Source: Mycobacterium sp. E3251
Lineage (GTDB): Bacteria; Actinomycetota; Actinomycetes; Mycobacteriales; Mycobacteriaceae
Direction: 5' to 3'
DNA: 44,619 nt
NCBI RefSeq assembly: GCF_001666835.1
Contig: NZ_LZJF01000078.1
Location: 1-44,619, forward strand
This document shows, piece after piece, positions 25,141-33,900 of the stretch. The number at the start of each line of letters is the position of its first letter. Positions within the stretch are counted from its first letter, which is position 1. The notes under the pieces were generated by a model. The model was not told the DNA's origin. It saw only the letters and a program-made list of their open reading frames with translations, and did no database searches. A program made the position numbers and the translations under genes.

Positions 25141-26108
25141 AGTGGTGGCCGGTAGGGGCCATTGGACTGGCCTGCTTCGCCGCGGTGGTGGCGTTGGCGA
25201 TATGGCTGCCCATGACGGCCGCCCGTCGGCGACTTCGCCCGCTGGCCAACGTCGCACGGCTGACCCGATTGCCCGAGTACGCGAAGGTGGCCCGGCTGCG
25301 ATCACTGTCAACGATTGTCACTTTGGTGGTGCTGACGGCCATGTTCGGCGCCGCCTCGTGGGCGGCGGCCCGCCCGGCCGTGCCCAGCAACGATTTCGAC
25401 GCCGCTCACCCCGAGGACATCATGCTGTGTGTCGGGCAGTCGGTGACCGATCCGGCGACGGCTGAACTGCTCGACTACTTCACGCGCCAAGCCGGCACGT
25501 CTCCGCCGCGCCAGCGCATCGGCTTGACCTCGGTCAACCGCCGTCTGGTGCCGCTGACGCGCGATCATCAGTACGCCGCGGCGCGATTCGGCGAGTACAC
25601 CGGCGCACATGCGGCGCAGCCCGCGTCGTTCGCCCCCGCGGTGCCCTATACGGACTATGCGACGAGCGTGAACGACGTTCTGGCGCTCTGTATGTCGGGA
25701 TTCCCTCCCGTCGAGGAGGGCGGCACGCATCGGCGGTCAGTGATCTATCTCGGCCCCTCGGATCTCCGTGCCGCCGGGGACTCGCGTGCCGGACTGTTCA
25801 CCGACGCCGGTGTGCGGGACGTGGTCCAGCGCGCGGGAACACAACTCAATGTCATCGACACGGCCCCCTCGTCCGCCAGCTCATCGCTGGTCGCCCTCGT
25901 CGAGCGGACCGGCGGTCGGTACCTCGCACCTGGACGCGGATCGGTGATCAAGGCAGTCAACGAAATTCGTGCACATGCCCCACCCGCACGCCTGGCCGAC
26001 GGCACCGTCGTGGCCGCGGACGTCCGGGATGAGCCGGCGGTACCGCTGGTAATCGCGTTGTTGTCGGCGGCCGTGCTGTCGGTGGCCCTATTGGTGTTAC
26101 GCCGATGA
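25131..26108 (+). CDS. Membrane VWA-like protein with degenerate MIDAS (MxaC/BatA-like)
   Basis: The 325-residue protein has the BatA/MxaC topology: two N-terminal helices (about 7-28 and 58-80), a soluble domain and one C-terminal helix (about 302-322). Where a VWA domain would carry the metal motif D-x-S-x-S, this has CVGQS in EDIMLCVGQSVTDPA, so the metal site is lost. The rest alternates strands and helices as in the VWA fold. Start GTG at 25131. It overlaps both neighbours and is translationally coupled. Likely a scaffold partner of the next, more VWA-like protein. Confidence 0.72.
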   Translation: MDLKWWPVGAIGLACFAAVVALAIWLPMTAARRRLRPLANVARLTRLPEYAKVARLRSLSTIVTLVVLTAMFGAASWAAARPAVPSNDFDAAHPEDIMLCVGQSVTDPATAELLDYFTRQAGTSPPRQRIGLTSVNRRLVPLTRDHQYAAARFGEYTGAHAAQPASFAPAVPYTDYATSVNDVLALCMSGFPPVEEGGTHRRSVIYLGPSDLRAAGDSRAGLFTDAGVRDVVQRAGTQLNVIDTAPSSASSSLVALVERTGGRYLAPGRGSVIKAVNEIRAHAPPARLADGTVVAADVRDEPAVPLVIALLSAAVLSVALLVLRR

Positions 26109-27028
26109 CGTTCGATCCCTTGCTGCCCTGGGCGATCTTCGCGGTCGTCGCCGGCGCGCTACTCCTGGCGCGACTGGTGGCGCTGCGCCAGGTGCTCCTG
26201 TCGGCGGGGCGCCGGCGTGGCCGCGCGGCGCTGCGGTGGACCGGCGTGACGTTCGCGGTGCTGCTGCTTATCGCCGCCACCACCCGCCCCGGGCTTCGCA
26301 GCGACGCTAATCGCCGCGAAGCAACGCGAGCGCCCGGCGCTAACCTCAACGTGTTCCTCGTCGTCGATCGGTCGGCCGACTCGGGCGTCCACGACTACGG
26401 CGCCGGTGAACCACGGATCGCAGGGATGCGCGACGACATCGGCGCGGTGATCAAGGAGTATCCGGAGGCACGGTACGCGCTCGTCGGCTTCGCGTCGCGC
26501 GCCTCGCTGGACTGGCCGCTGTCCGAGGACGTCTGGAGCCTGCGCCCGACCGTCGCCGCACTCGGCTCCGAAAACGCGCGTCCCGACCTGAACGGTGCCT
26601 CGGCGGACAACGTGCTGCGGTACCAGTTGATCCAGGCGGCGCAGCAGTATCCGGGATCGCGAAATGTGGTGCTCTACTTCGGCTCCGGTGCGCCCGGATC
26701 GCGTGTACCCCAGGGCGACTTCAGCCTCGCGCAGAGCGCGGTGACCGGCGGAGCGGTGCTGGGCTACGGCCGTACCGACGCGATCAATGAGGTCGAATTG
26801 CGAAGAATCGCAGCACAACTCGACGTGCCATACGTACATCGGGACCCGGGGCAGTCGTTTCGGCCGGACTTGCCCCGCGCGCCGGATTTCCGGGTGGAGG
26901 TCGGTGGACGGACCGAGCTGTACTGGCTGCCTGCGCTGCTCGCCGCGGGGCTGCTGCTCGCCGAGATCTACCTATCGGTTCGCGAATTCCGGCGTGGCCG
27001 TATCGCCCGGCGGGATCTGACATCGTGA
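26105..27028 (+). CDS. Membrane VWA-domain protein (MxaL/BatB-like)
   Basis: The 307-residue protein has two N-terminal helices (about 6-28 and 42-60), a VWA domain and a C-terminal helix (about 272-292). The MIDAS region is NVFLVVDRSADSG: D and the first S of D-x-S-x-S are kept but the second S is D, so metal binding may be altered. RYALVGFASRASLDWPL and NVVLYFGSGAP are typical later VWA strands. ATG at 26105 overlaps the previous stop. With MoxR and DUF58 it probably forms a membrane-attached assembly machine. Confidence 0.82.
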   Translation: MTFDPLLPWAIFAVVAGALLLARLVALRQVLLSAGRRRGRAALRWTGVTFAVLLLIAATTRPGLRSDANRREATRAPGANLNVFLVVDRSADSGVHDYGAGEPRIAGMRDDIGAVIKEYPEARYALVGFASRASLDWPLSEDVWSLRPTVAALGSENARPDLNGASADNVLRYQLIQAAQQYPGSRNVVLYFGSGAPGSRVPQGDFSLAQSAVTGGAVLGYGRTDAINEVELRRIAAQLDVPYVHRDPGQSFRPDLPRAPDFRVEVGGRTELYWLPALLAAGLLLAEIYLSVREFRRGRIARRDLTS

Positions 27029-27762
27029 CCTCGAAACCGGCACGGCTGCGGCTGCGACGGCGGCTGCTGATCTACTCGGCCCCGGCCGCCGCCATAGCGC
27101 TGCTGATTGCCGTCAAGCTGTTCTCCGTTGTGGTGGCCGGCAATTCGGCGACCCACGCCTTCGCGAACGGCGACGGGAACACCGTGCGAGCCGATGCGGC
27201 GATCCTCGGAGTGGTCAACGTGGTGGAACCTGCGAAGGCGCCGTTCGCTGCGGGCACCGCCGCCGTGCTTGACGGCCGGCTCGACGATGCCGACACTAAC
27301 TTCTCCGAAGCGCTTGCTCGCACGGACACCCACGGCTCCTGCCCGGTGCGTGTCAACCTCGAACTGGTGCGCGAGACCGAGGGCGACCGTTCCGCGACGG
27401 CGGGGGATCGGGCGCGCGCCGAGGAACGTTATGCGAGCGCGCTGTCGGTCATAGACCAGGCACCGCAAGGCTGCTTTGTCGGCAATAGCGATCCGGATCC
27501 CCAACGGCGGACCATCCGGGACGACGCCGCGAACCGGTTGGCGGCCAAACGAACTGCGCTCAATGCTCCGCCGCCGGCAACCCCCCCACCGCCACCGCTC
27601 CCACCGCCAGCGGCACCACCCCCACCGCCGCCGCTGCCCACCGTCGCACCCGACGGCCGGGAGATCCCACCACGGCGGCTTGATCCCGCGGGAGGCGATC
27701 CGCTCGACAAGTTGCAGCAGATCCTGCAGGACGCCGCCGGTGCGGCGCCGATGGGGGAGTAA
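27025..27762 (+). CDS. Membrane-anchored TPR-like, proline-rich protein (MxaK-like position)
   Basis: The 245-residue protein has one N-terminal helix (YSAPAAAIALLIAVKLFSVVV, about 17-37), then a helical domain with repeat-like segments (FAAGTAAVLDGRLDDADTNF and AEERYASALSVIDQAP resemble TPR helices). A long proline tract follows around residues 183-210, and a short tail ends at DKLQQILQDAAG. GTG at 27025 overlaps the VWA stop. TPR proteins (BatC/MxaK) close MoxR-VWA operons elsewhere, which supports the placement. The proline tract suggests spanning or contacting the cell wall. Confidence 0.72.
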   Translation: MTSKPARLRLRRRLLIYSAPAAAIALLIAVKLFSVVVAGNSATHAFANGDGNTVRADAAILGVVNVVEPAKAPFAAGTAAVLDGRLDDADTNFSEALARTDTHGSCPVRVNLELVRETEGDRSATAGDRARAEERYASALSVIDQAPQGCFVGNSDPDPQRRTIRDDAANRLAAKRTALNAPPPATPPPPPLPPPAAPPPPPPLPTVAPDGREIPPRRLDPAGGDPLDKLQQILQDAAGAAPMGE

Positions 27763-27788
27763 CCGTAAAGCTCTGTCAGGCTCTTGAC

Positions 27789-28175
27789 ATGAACGAACCG
27801 TGTCCGTGCGGCAGTGCCAAACGCTATCTCGCCTGTTGCGGGCCATTCCATCACGGCGAGTCGCAGGCCCGGTCGGCCGAGGAATTGATGCGGTCGCGGT
27901 ATTCGGCATTCGCCTACGGAGACGCCGCCTACCTCTACCGCACATGGCACCCGCGCACGCGTCCGGCCGACGTGACGATTGACCCGGGCACCACCTGGAT
28001 TGGCCTGAACGTGATCGACACCGTCGCGGGTGGCCCGGACGACGATCACGGGGAGGTGGAATTCACGGCCCGGTTCGAGTCCGCGGGCCGCGCGGGCAGC
28101 CTGCACGAACGCAGTCGCTTCGAGCGCCGCGCCGGCCGATGGTTCTACCTCGACGCCGTGGCGCAGAGCGAGTGA
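27789..28175 (+). CDS. YchJ/UPF0225 family SEC-C motif protein
   Basis: The 128-residue protein opens with the SEC-C zinc motif CPCGSAKRYLACCG (C-x-C-x8-C-C, residues 5-18), followed by the YchJ domain marker AEELMRSRYSAFAYGDAAYL and an NTF2-like fold ending in RRAGRWFYLDA. Its function is unknown. The ATG at 27789 has no ribosome site; TTGAC lies just upstream. Its last nine bases overlap the tRNA-Cys gene on the other strand. Confidence 0.9.
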   Translation: MNEPCPCGSAKRYLACCGPFHHGESQARSAEELMRSRYSAFAYGDAAYLYRTWHPRTRPADVTIDPGTTWIGLNVIDTVAGGPDDDHGEVEFTARFESAGRAGSLHERSRFERRAGRWFYLDAVAQSE

Positions 28176-28237
28176 CGGGACTCGAACCCGTGTATACGGC
28201 TTTGCAGGCCGCTGCCTAGCCGCTCAGCCACACCCGC
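28167..28237 (-). tRNA. tRNA-Cys (anticodon GCA)
   Basis: The minus strand folds into a 71-base cloverleaf. Acceptor GCGGGTG pairs with CACTCGC (one G-T pair), the anticodon stem encloses CTGCAAA with anticodon GCA, the T arm is ACGGG-TTCGAGT-CCCGT, and the discriminator is T, the identity base of tRNA-Cys. CCA is not encoded. The 3' end lies within the end of the YchJ coding sequence. Confidence 0.95.
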
Positions 28238-28339
28238 ACGAAACGCCACCATGCCAGCGCGAGCCCCTACGGCCCAGTGTTTTCCTCGGCCCGATCATTT
28301 CTGCGAGCTGCAGGTGTCCGCCTTTCCGCGAATGACGGC

Positions 28340-28345
28340 TAAATT
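28340..28345 (+). promoter_or_regulatory. -10 element of a likely leaderless transcript
   Basis: TAAATT lies 6 bases before the ATG of the TPM-domain gene, with no ribosome site between. This spacing puts transcription initiation at or near the A of ATG, the leaderless arrangement frequent in mycobacteria. Confidence 0.45.
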
Positions 28346-28351
28346 ACCCGC

Positions 28352-29266
28352 ATGCGGGTAGTTCGCCTGGTCGGTGTGATCCTGACGATGCTCATGGCGG
28401 GGCTGCTGTCTGCAAGTCCCGCCGGCGCGCAACCGCCGTCCAAGCTCACGGATCACATCACTGACAGCAACGGGGTATTGACGGATTCCGGCCGGGCAGC
28501 GGTCAGCTCGGCAATCGACCGGCTTTACCGCGATCGGCACATCCAACTGTGGGTGGTTTACGTCGACAACTTCTCCAGGTTCAAGCCCGACAACTGGGCC
28601 GACCGGACCCGCAGCGAGACTCGGATGGGCGACCATGACGCGCTGCTGGCCGTAGCAACGAACACCAAGCTGTACGCGTTCACGGTGCCGCCGCAGGTGC
28701 AGGGGCTCACACCGGCCGAGTTGATCGGTCTGCGATCCAAACAAATTGAGCCGGCGCTGGCCGCTAAAGACTGGAGCGGTGCGGCGGTCGCCGCGGCCGA
28801 CGGGTTGAACAAGTCGGCAAGCTCGCCCAAGCCCGGGACGCCGATCTGGGTGCCGATTGCGATCGGCGTCATTGTCTTCGCGGTGATCGTCGTGGTGGCT
28901 TTCCTGCTCTACCGCGCGCGCCACCGCCGTCGGGTCGAGCCGACCGATGGCTACATCGACGGGCGTGGCCCTTCGTTGGGGCAGGCGATTTCCACCGCGG
29001 ACGGCAGGGTGCGCCAGATCTCCGATTACGTCGCCAGGCATCGCGAGAGCGTCGGCGCCGAGGCTCAATCCAGGTTCGAAGACGCGAAGCGGCATTTGGC
29101 GGCGGCGCACGGCAAGCAGGCAACAAACGACTTGGAAGCCATCGCCCACGCCAACCGGGCATCGACGCTGGCAGCTCAGGCCCAATCGTTGGCTAACGCT
29201 GACGTGCTAGCAGCGCACCGCACGGGGCGAGGTCGGGGTAGCGGAACTGCGCGGCGATCGGTGTAG
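28352..29266 (+). CDS. Secreted/membrane TPM-domain protein
   Basis: The 304-residue protein has a signal peptide (LVGVILTMLMAGLLSASPAGAQ, about 5-26) and an extracytoplasmic TPM domain (about 32-150, with ITDSNGVLTDSGRAAVSSAI and HIQLWVVYVDNF). A membrane helix follows (VPIAIGVIVFAVIVVVAFLL, about 169-188), then a cytoplasmic helical tail likely forming a coiled coil. TPM (Psb32/TLP18.3) domains bind metal and in some cases have phosphatase activity or help membrane-protein turnover. Longer TPM proteins exist in mycobacteria; this is a short form. The ATG may be leaderless. Convergent with the next gene, 11 bp apart. Confidence 0.85.
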   Translation: MRVVRLVGVILTMLMAGLLSASPAGAQPPSKLTDHITDSNGVLTDSGRAAVSSAIDRLYRDRHIQLWVVYVDNFSRFKPDNWADRTRSETRMGDHDALLAVATNTKLYAFTVPPQVQGLTPAELIGLRSKQIEPALAAKDWSGAAVAAADGLNKSASSPKPGTPIWVPIAIGVIVFAVIVVVAFLLYRARHRRRVEPTDGYIDGRGPSLGQAISTADGRVRQISDYVARHRESVGAEAQSRFEDAKRHLAAAHGKQATNDLEAIAHANRASTLAAQAQSLANADVLAAHRTGRGRGSGTARRSV

Positions 29267-29277
29267 CGACTGCCGCT

Positions 29278-29574
29278 TCAGAAGCATCCGCTTACGTGAA
29301 TTCGCCGGCCGGCTCCGACACAGACGTTCACCGGTGGCGGCGGGGGCGGAAAGTCCTGCGGCAGTGGCGCATACGCGCCCGGCGGCGGGACGTTGGCGTT
29401 GATCGTATCGGCGACGTTGGTGCACCCGCTCACTGAGACGCGGTTGCCGACGCTTGCGCAGACGTCCGCGTTAGCCACACCGGAAGGCTGTACGACGGCA
29501 TACAGCTCAGGAATTGCCGTGAGCGCCAATACCGCTATGCCCCCCGCGGTCCATGACCGCACCCACGAGTTCAT
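29278..29574 (-). CDS. Small secreted protein with duplicated C-x5-R-x3-SGC motif
   Basis: The 98-residue protein has a signal peptide (SWTAGGIAVLALTAIPELYA, mature end near GVANADVC). The mature chain carries two copies of a motif, VCASVGNRVSVSGC and at the very end VCVGAGRRIHVSGC, separated by a proline-rich linker. Four cysteines are thus placed for two small disulfide loops. The ATG at 29574 has AAGGAG 7 bp ahead; a longer frame is rejected. I recognise no named family. It precedes nothing on its strand except the tail of the TPM region and follows the hemophore gene, with which it may be co-transcribed. Confidence 0.75.
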   Translation of the reverse strand: MNSWVRSWTAGGIAVLALTAIPELYAVVQPSGVANADVCASVGNRVSVSGCTNVADTINANVPPPGAYAPLPQDFPPPPPPVNVCVGAGRRIHVSGCF

Positions 29575-29629
29575 CCGGATCTCCTTAACTCTGACCGGTG
29601 GCAAGTTCGGGTGTTCCTGTCCCGATCGC

Positions 29630-30022
29630 TCAAGGGGTTGCGCCGCCCTGTCCGAGCAGCGGCGTCCACTGGCAACGCTGCCTGACGTCAACCATCGGCT
29701 GGCGGATGTTCTCCAGATCGGCCTGCTCCTCCGGATTGGCGCCGAAATACTGCTGCACGTCGTCGCGGATCTGATCTTTGGGCCGATCCTGAAGGTCGGT
29801 GTAGAACCCGTTCAGGTCCGGATGGGTGAACAGGTAGCTCGAGAGCGCCGCCGCGACACCCGCTGCGACGCCGGCTACGTCCGCTGCCGTGCAGTTGGGG
29901 GGCCGGGGCGGGGGGTCAGCGGCAGCGGTTGCCGCGGTGGCACATAGAAGCGTGCCGGTGACCGCGCCAGTACCGACGGCCCCGACTAGTAGCCGACGCG
30001 GGATCAGATGCGCGAAGAACAT
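29630..30022 (-). CDS. Hemophore-like secreted protein (Rv0203 family)
   Basis: The 130-residue exported protein has a long signal peptide (MFFAHLIPRRLLVGAVGTG, mature near TAAAADPPP) and an all-helical domain with a cysteine at each end (PPNCTAADVAG and DVRQRCQW). The intervening pattern YLFTHPDLNGFYTDL and YFGANPEEQADLENI matches the hemophore family, whose member Rv0203 binds heme outside the cell and hands it to MmpL transporters. The ATG at 30022 has AAAGGAG upstream. No MmpL or heme-degrading gene is in the window. Heme binding by this protein is inferred. Confidence 0.82.
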   Translation of the reverse strand: MFFAHLIPRRLLVGAVGTGAVTGTLLCATAATAAADPPPRPPNCTAADVAGVAAGVAAALSSYLFTHPDLNGFYTDLQDRPKDQIRDDVQQYFGANPEEQADLENIRQPMVDVRQRCQWTPLLGQGGATP

Positions 30023-30184
30023 AGCTGGCTCCTTTATGCGGCTATTACCGGCGGTTGGCATGGTATTCACTCTGGACACCGGCGGGGGTTCGTTACTCGG
30101 GCCGAAAGTCACTATTGCAACGGCCAACCGTCACAACGCGATGGTGATGCTGATCGTCCCGAACTTCGTTGCGGTGCGAGAAAA

Positions 30185-30910
30185 TCAGCTGTCGTCTTCG
30201 GCGCCCAACACCGAGTGGTTGACGCGACCGCCCTCGAAGTGAAATTCATGCGCGGGATGACGCAGAGGCTCGATAGTGCCGTCCACGTGCAGGATGACTC
30301 CGCCACCGGACGGGATCCCGAGCCCGCTGACCGCCCCCTCGAGTACATGAATCATGCGCGACAACCGCCCCCAGCCGCCCCGCTCGTCATGCGCGTCGAT
30401 CACCATCGGGACGAGGTTGAACACAGCGAGTAGTTCGAGCGAGGCGGAATCGGGCGTCTCGACGATCCCATAGCGTCCGAGCTGGACCGCTCCCGCCGAA
30501 ACACCCACCAGGACCGCCCCTTGGGCGTGCCTGCGCAAGATCACGTCCTTCATGCCGGTGTGCTCGAACGTGTCCCAGCCGAGCCGTACATCGCCGCCGG
30601 CGAGGACGATCAACCAGGCACGCTCGAGGAAAGCGCGATCGGCGGGGCCGAACGACGAATCGATCATCCGACGGTCGGTGACCCCGAGCGCGTCCATTGC
30701 CGCCTCGAAGATCCCGTAGTACTCGGGACGATCCCCGTTGGAGGCACCGATGTAGGCCGCGCTAAGCGGTGTGTCGCGCGCCAACCCATCGAGGGCTTCC
30801 TCGAGGAGCAGGCGGTCTCGGCGCTTCCAGAACAGCAGCTGGCTGTCCGCAAACAGATAAAGCGGTTGTTGTGCCACCGTCTCAGTCACCGGTGCTTCCG
30901 ACGAGCTCAT
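30185..30910 (-). CDS. Peptidase S51 / cyanophycinase-like protein
   Basis: The 241-residue protein of the class I glutamine-amidotransferase-like fold has a serine nucleophile elbow GVSAG (S138) in LVGVSAGAVQLG and the preceding glycine loop LAGGDVRLGWDTF, as in peptidase E and cyanophycinase. These enzymes cleave Asp- or beta-aspartyl-containing peptides. The acid and base partners cannot be fixed by eye. ATG at 30910 lies inside the end of the giant upstream gene (29-bp overlap), and no separate ribosome site is evident, so its translation should depend on that gene. This implies a shared role, substrate unknown. Confidence 0.82.
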   Translation of the reverse strand: MSSSEAPVTETVAQQPLYLFADSQLLFWKRRDRLLLEEALDGLARDTPLSAAYIGASNGDRPEYYGIFEAAMDALGVTDRRMIDSSFGPADRAFLERAWLIVLAGGDVRLGWDTFEHTGMKDVILRRHAQGAVLVGVSAGAVQLGRYGIVETPDSASLELLAVFNLVPMVIDAHDERGGWGRLSRMIHVLEGAVSGLGIPSGGGVILHVDGTIEPLRHPAHEFHFEGGRVNHSVLGAEDDS

Positions 30911-33900
30911 CGAACCTTGCGAGCGCGGCGTCGAGATCCGTTTCGTCGAAGATTTCGCAGCGGCTGATCATTGGACCATCGACGGTCTGGACTTCGATCC
31001 CGCGCCACTCGGCGTCGAAGCCGTCCCGCGAAACGCCGTGCGCCACATGGGAGCAAACCACTCCGAGTTCGGTCAACCGATGCACGGCCTCGACGCGGAA
31101 GATGACGTGCTTGGTCAGTTGCCACAGGGAAAGGAGGGATGCGTTCAGACCTCCTTCCTCGATGATGCCCGGTCGTCGGTGATCGATGTTCACCCAATCC
31201 GGCGTGGTCGGGAAGAGCTCGCGCCGGTTCATCGCGGCATATGAACTCGCGACAACCGACCAGGCGTGCGCGTGGGCGGCAGCCTCACCGGCGACATAGC
31301 GAGCGTCGAGCTCATCAAAAGCGGCATCGGTGTCGTCGACGTCGAAGAAGATATGGGCCGCAATCCGCTTGTCGGTGTCGATCTCGACGACTCCCAGCAG
31401 CTCGATGGCGAATTCCCCGCGCTCTGAATCGGGGTTGAAGGAGCGGACGAGAATCAGCGCGAGGCGCTCGCCGCGGGTCGCGATGACCGTCAGCGTTACC
31501 TGCGCAAGACCCTCGGCCAGGGCTTGCATGTTCGCCATCACGGCCTCGCGACCGTCCCAGAATCCGACATTCACCACCCGACGGCGATCGTCGACGACGC
31601 TGTCCTCGGCCAGGATTTCGGCGATCGCCGCCCAATCATGAGCCGCCGAGCGCGCAAAAAGTTGGTCTTCGGCTCGGCTTGCTGCGTTCTGCAGCCGCCG
31701 TGTCGGGCGGCCCAGCTCCTCGAACCTGGCAAGCGCGGCGTCCAGGTCGTCCTCTTCGAAGACTTCGTATCGGCTGAGCCGGTCACCTTCGAAGGTGCAA
31801 ATAGTGATCGTCTGCCACTCGGCGTCGAATCCCTCTTGTGAAGTCCCTTTCACCACTTGGGTGACGACGGCTCCAAGTTCGGTTAGCCGGTGCACAGTCT
31901 CTACGTAGACGTGCACCTGCGGGAGAAGGTCCCACACGGCACGAACGGAGGTGGCCAGATCGGCGCCCTCGATTGTCACGCTTCGTCGATGGTCGATGTA
32001 AACCACGTCCGGCATCATCGCGAGAGGCTCGCGCCGATTGAACTGAGCGTGGCCTTGCACAACCAGCGACCATGCGCGCGCGTGGGTGGCCGCTTCGCCG
32101 GCGATGTACCGGGTTTCGAGTTCGGCAACGGCGGGTTCGAAGTCGTCGGTGTCGAAGATGGAGTGAACAATCATCCGATTGTCGCTGTCGATCTCCACGA
32201 CGCCGATCATGTCCGCGCTGATCTCCCCGGGCTCACATCCCTGGGCGGAGGACCAAATACGAGTGAGGGCAAGGCGTTGCCCGCGAATCGCGAGGACCGT
32301 CGAGACAAGACGTTCGAATCCGACCTCGGCGACCGCCCGCAGGTTGGCGATATTCGTAGCGCGCCCGCGTAGTACACCGGAGTTGACGACCCGCCGGTTG
32401 TCATGCGACACAACGTTCTCGGCGAGTACCTCGGCCATCGCTGTCCAGTCTCGCCTCGTGAGGCAGGTCCAAAACCGTTCACTCACTTGGCTTGCCGCAT
32501 TGACGGGGCGGTGTGGCCGCGCTTGCAATTCCTCAAAGCGGGCAAGGGCGCCATCAATGTCCGCTTCGTCGAAGATCTCGGAGCGATTGATCAGATCACC
32601 GTCGACCGTCGAGATGCCGATCTCTCGCCATTCGGCCTGGAAGCCGTCGCTCGACGTCCCTTCGACAACCCGGGTGACGACCGCGCCGAGCTCCGTCAAC
32701 CGATGCACGGTTTCGATGTAGGCGCTGAGCCCTGGAGCGAGCAGGTCCCACGACGCTCTGAGATATGCGTCCAGATTGCCCGGTGCGAACGCTATTCCTC
32801 TTCGGTGGTCGACGTTGGCCCAGTCCGGCGTCGTCGGCGGTAGCTCGTGACGATTAACCGCGGCATAGGCCTGCGTGATGATCGACCACGTGCGGGCATA
32901 TTCGGCCGCTTCTCCGGCGAGGTACCGGGCTTCTAGTCCTTCAAAGGCGGCATCAAAGTCGGTGGCGTCGAATAAGACGTGGGCCGCAATTCGCCCGTCT
33001 GTGTCGATCTCGGTGATCCCCAGCATCTCGATGACGAATTCGCCGCGTTGCAAGTGGGGTTCGAAGGAGCGGATAAGGATGAGGGCGAGGCGGTCACCGC
33101 GGGTCGCAATTGCCGTCAGCGTTACCTGGGCAAGGCCCTCGGCTAAGGCTTGCATGTTCGCCATCACGGCATCGCGACCGTCCCAGATCCCGACGTTCAC
33201 CGCCCGACGGCGATCGTCGACGAGGCTGTTGCCGGCCAGGATTTCGCCGACCGCCGCCCAATCGCTGGCCGCCGAGTGCGCGAAGAATCGGTCTTCCGCG
33301 CGGGTCGCTGCATTCTCCAGCCGCCGTGTCTGACGGGTGAGCTCCTCGAATCTGGCAAGCGCGGTGTCCAAGTCACTCTCGTCGAAGATCTCGCAGCGAT
33401 TGACTCGGTCGCCTTCGACGGTCAGAAGCTGGATCTGTCGCCACTCGGCATCGAAGCCGTCAGACGAGGTCCCATGTTGGGTATGGGTAATGACCGCCCC
33501 GTGCTTGCTGAGGTGATGGACCGCCGCGATGCGGATCTTGAGGTTTGGGGTTAGATCCCAGATGGCGCGGATGGACTGGATCATGGTGTTGGGCGCGAAG
33601 GGTGTGCCTCGCCGGTGGTCGATGGCGGCCCAGTCTGTCGCGGGGAGCTCGTTGCTGTTGAAGGCGGCATAAGTTTCTGCAATGACCGACCAGGTGTGCG
33701 CGTAGGGGGCCGCTTCGCCGGCCAGGTAGCGGGCGTCGAGTTCGCCGAATGCGGCGTCGACGTCCTCCGAGTCGAAAATGACGGCTGCAATTACCTGTTC
33801 GCCGTCGTGCACAACGACTTGAAGAACGTCGAGTTGGATTGCGGGGTGATCACGGCCCGACGCTTGAACGTGGGTGAGAACGAGGCGGTCGCCTCGGGTC

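Noticed and set aside
27575..27650. CCACCGCC-type repetitive DNA as an independent repeat element
   Set aside because: It encodes the proline tract of the last MoxR-operon protein; coding low complexity explains it.
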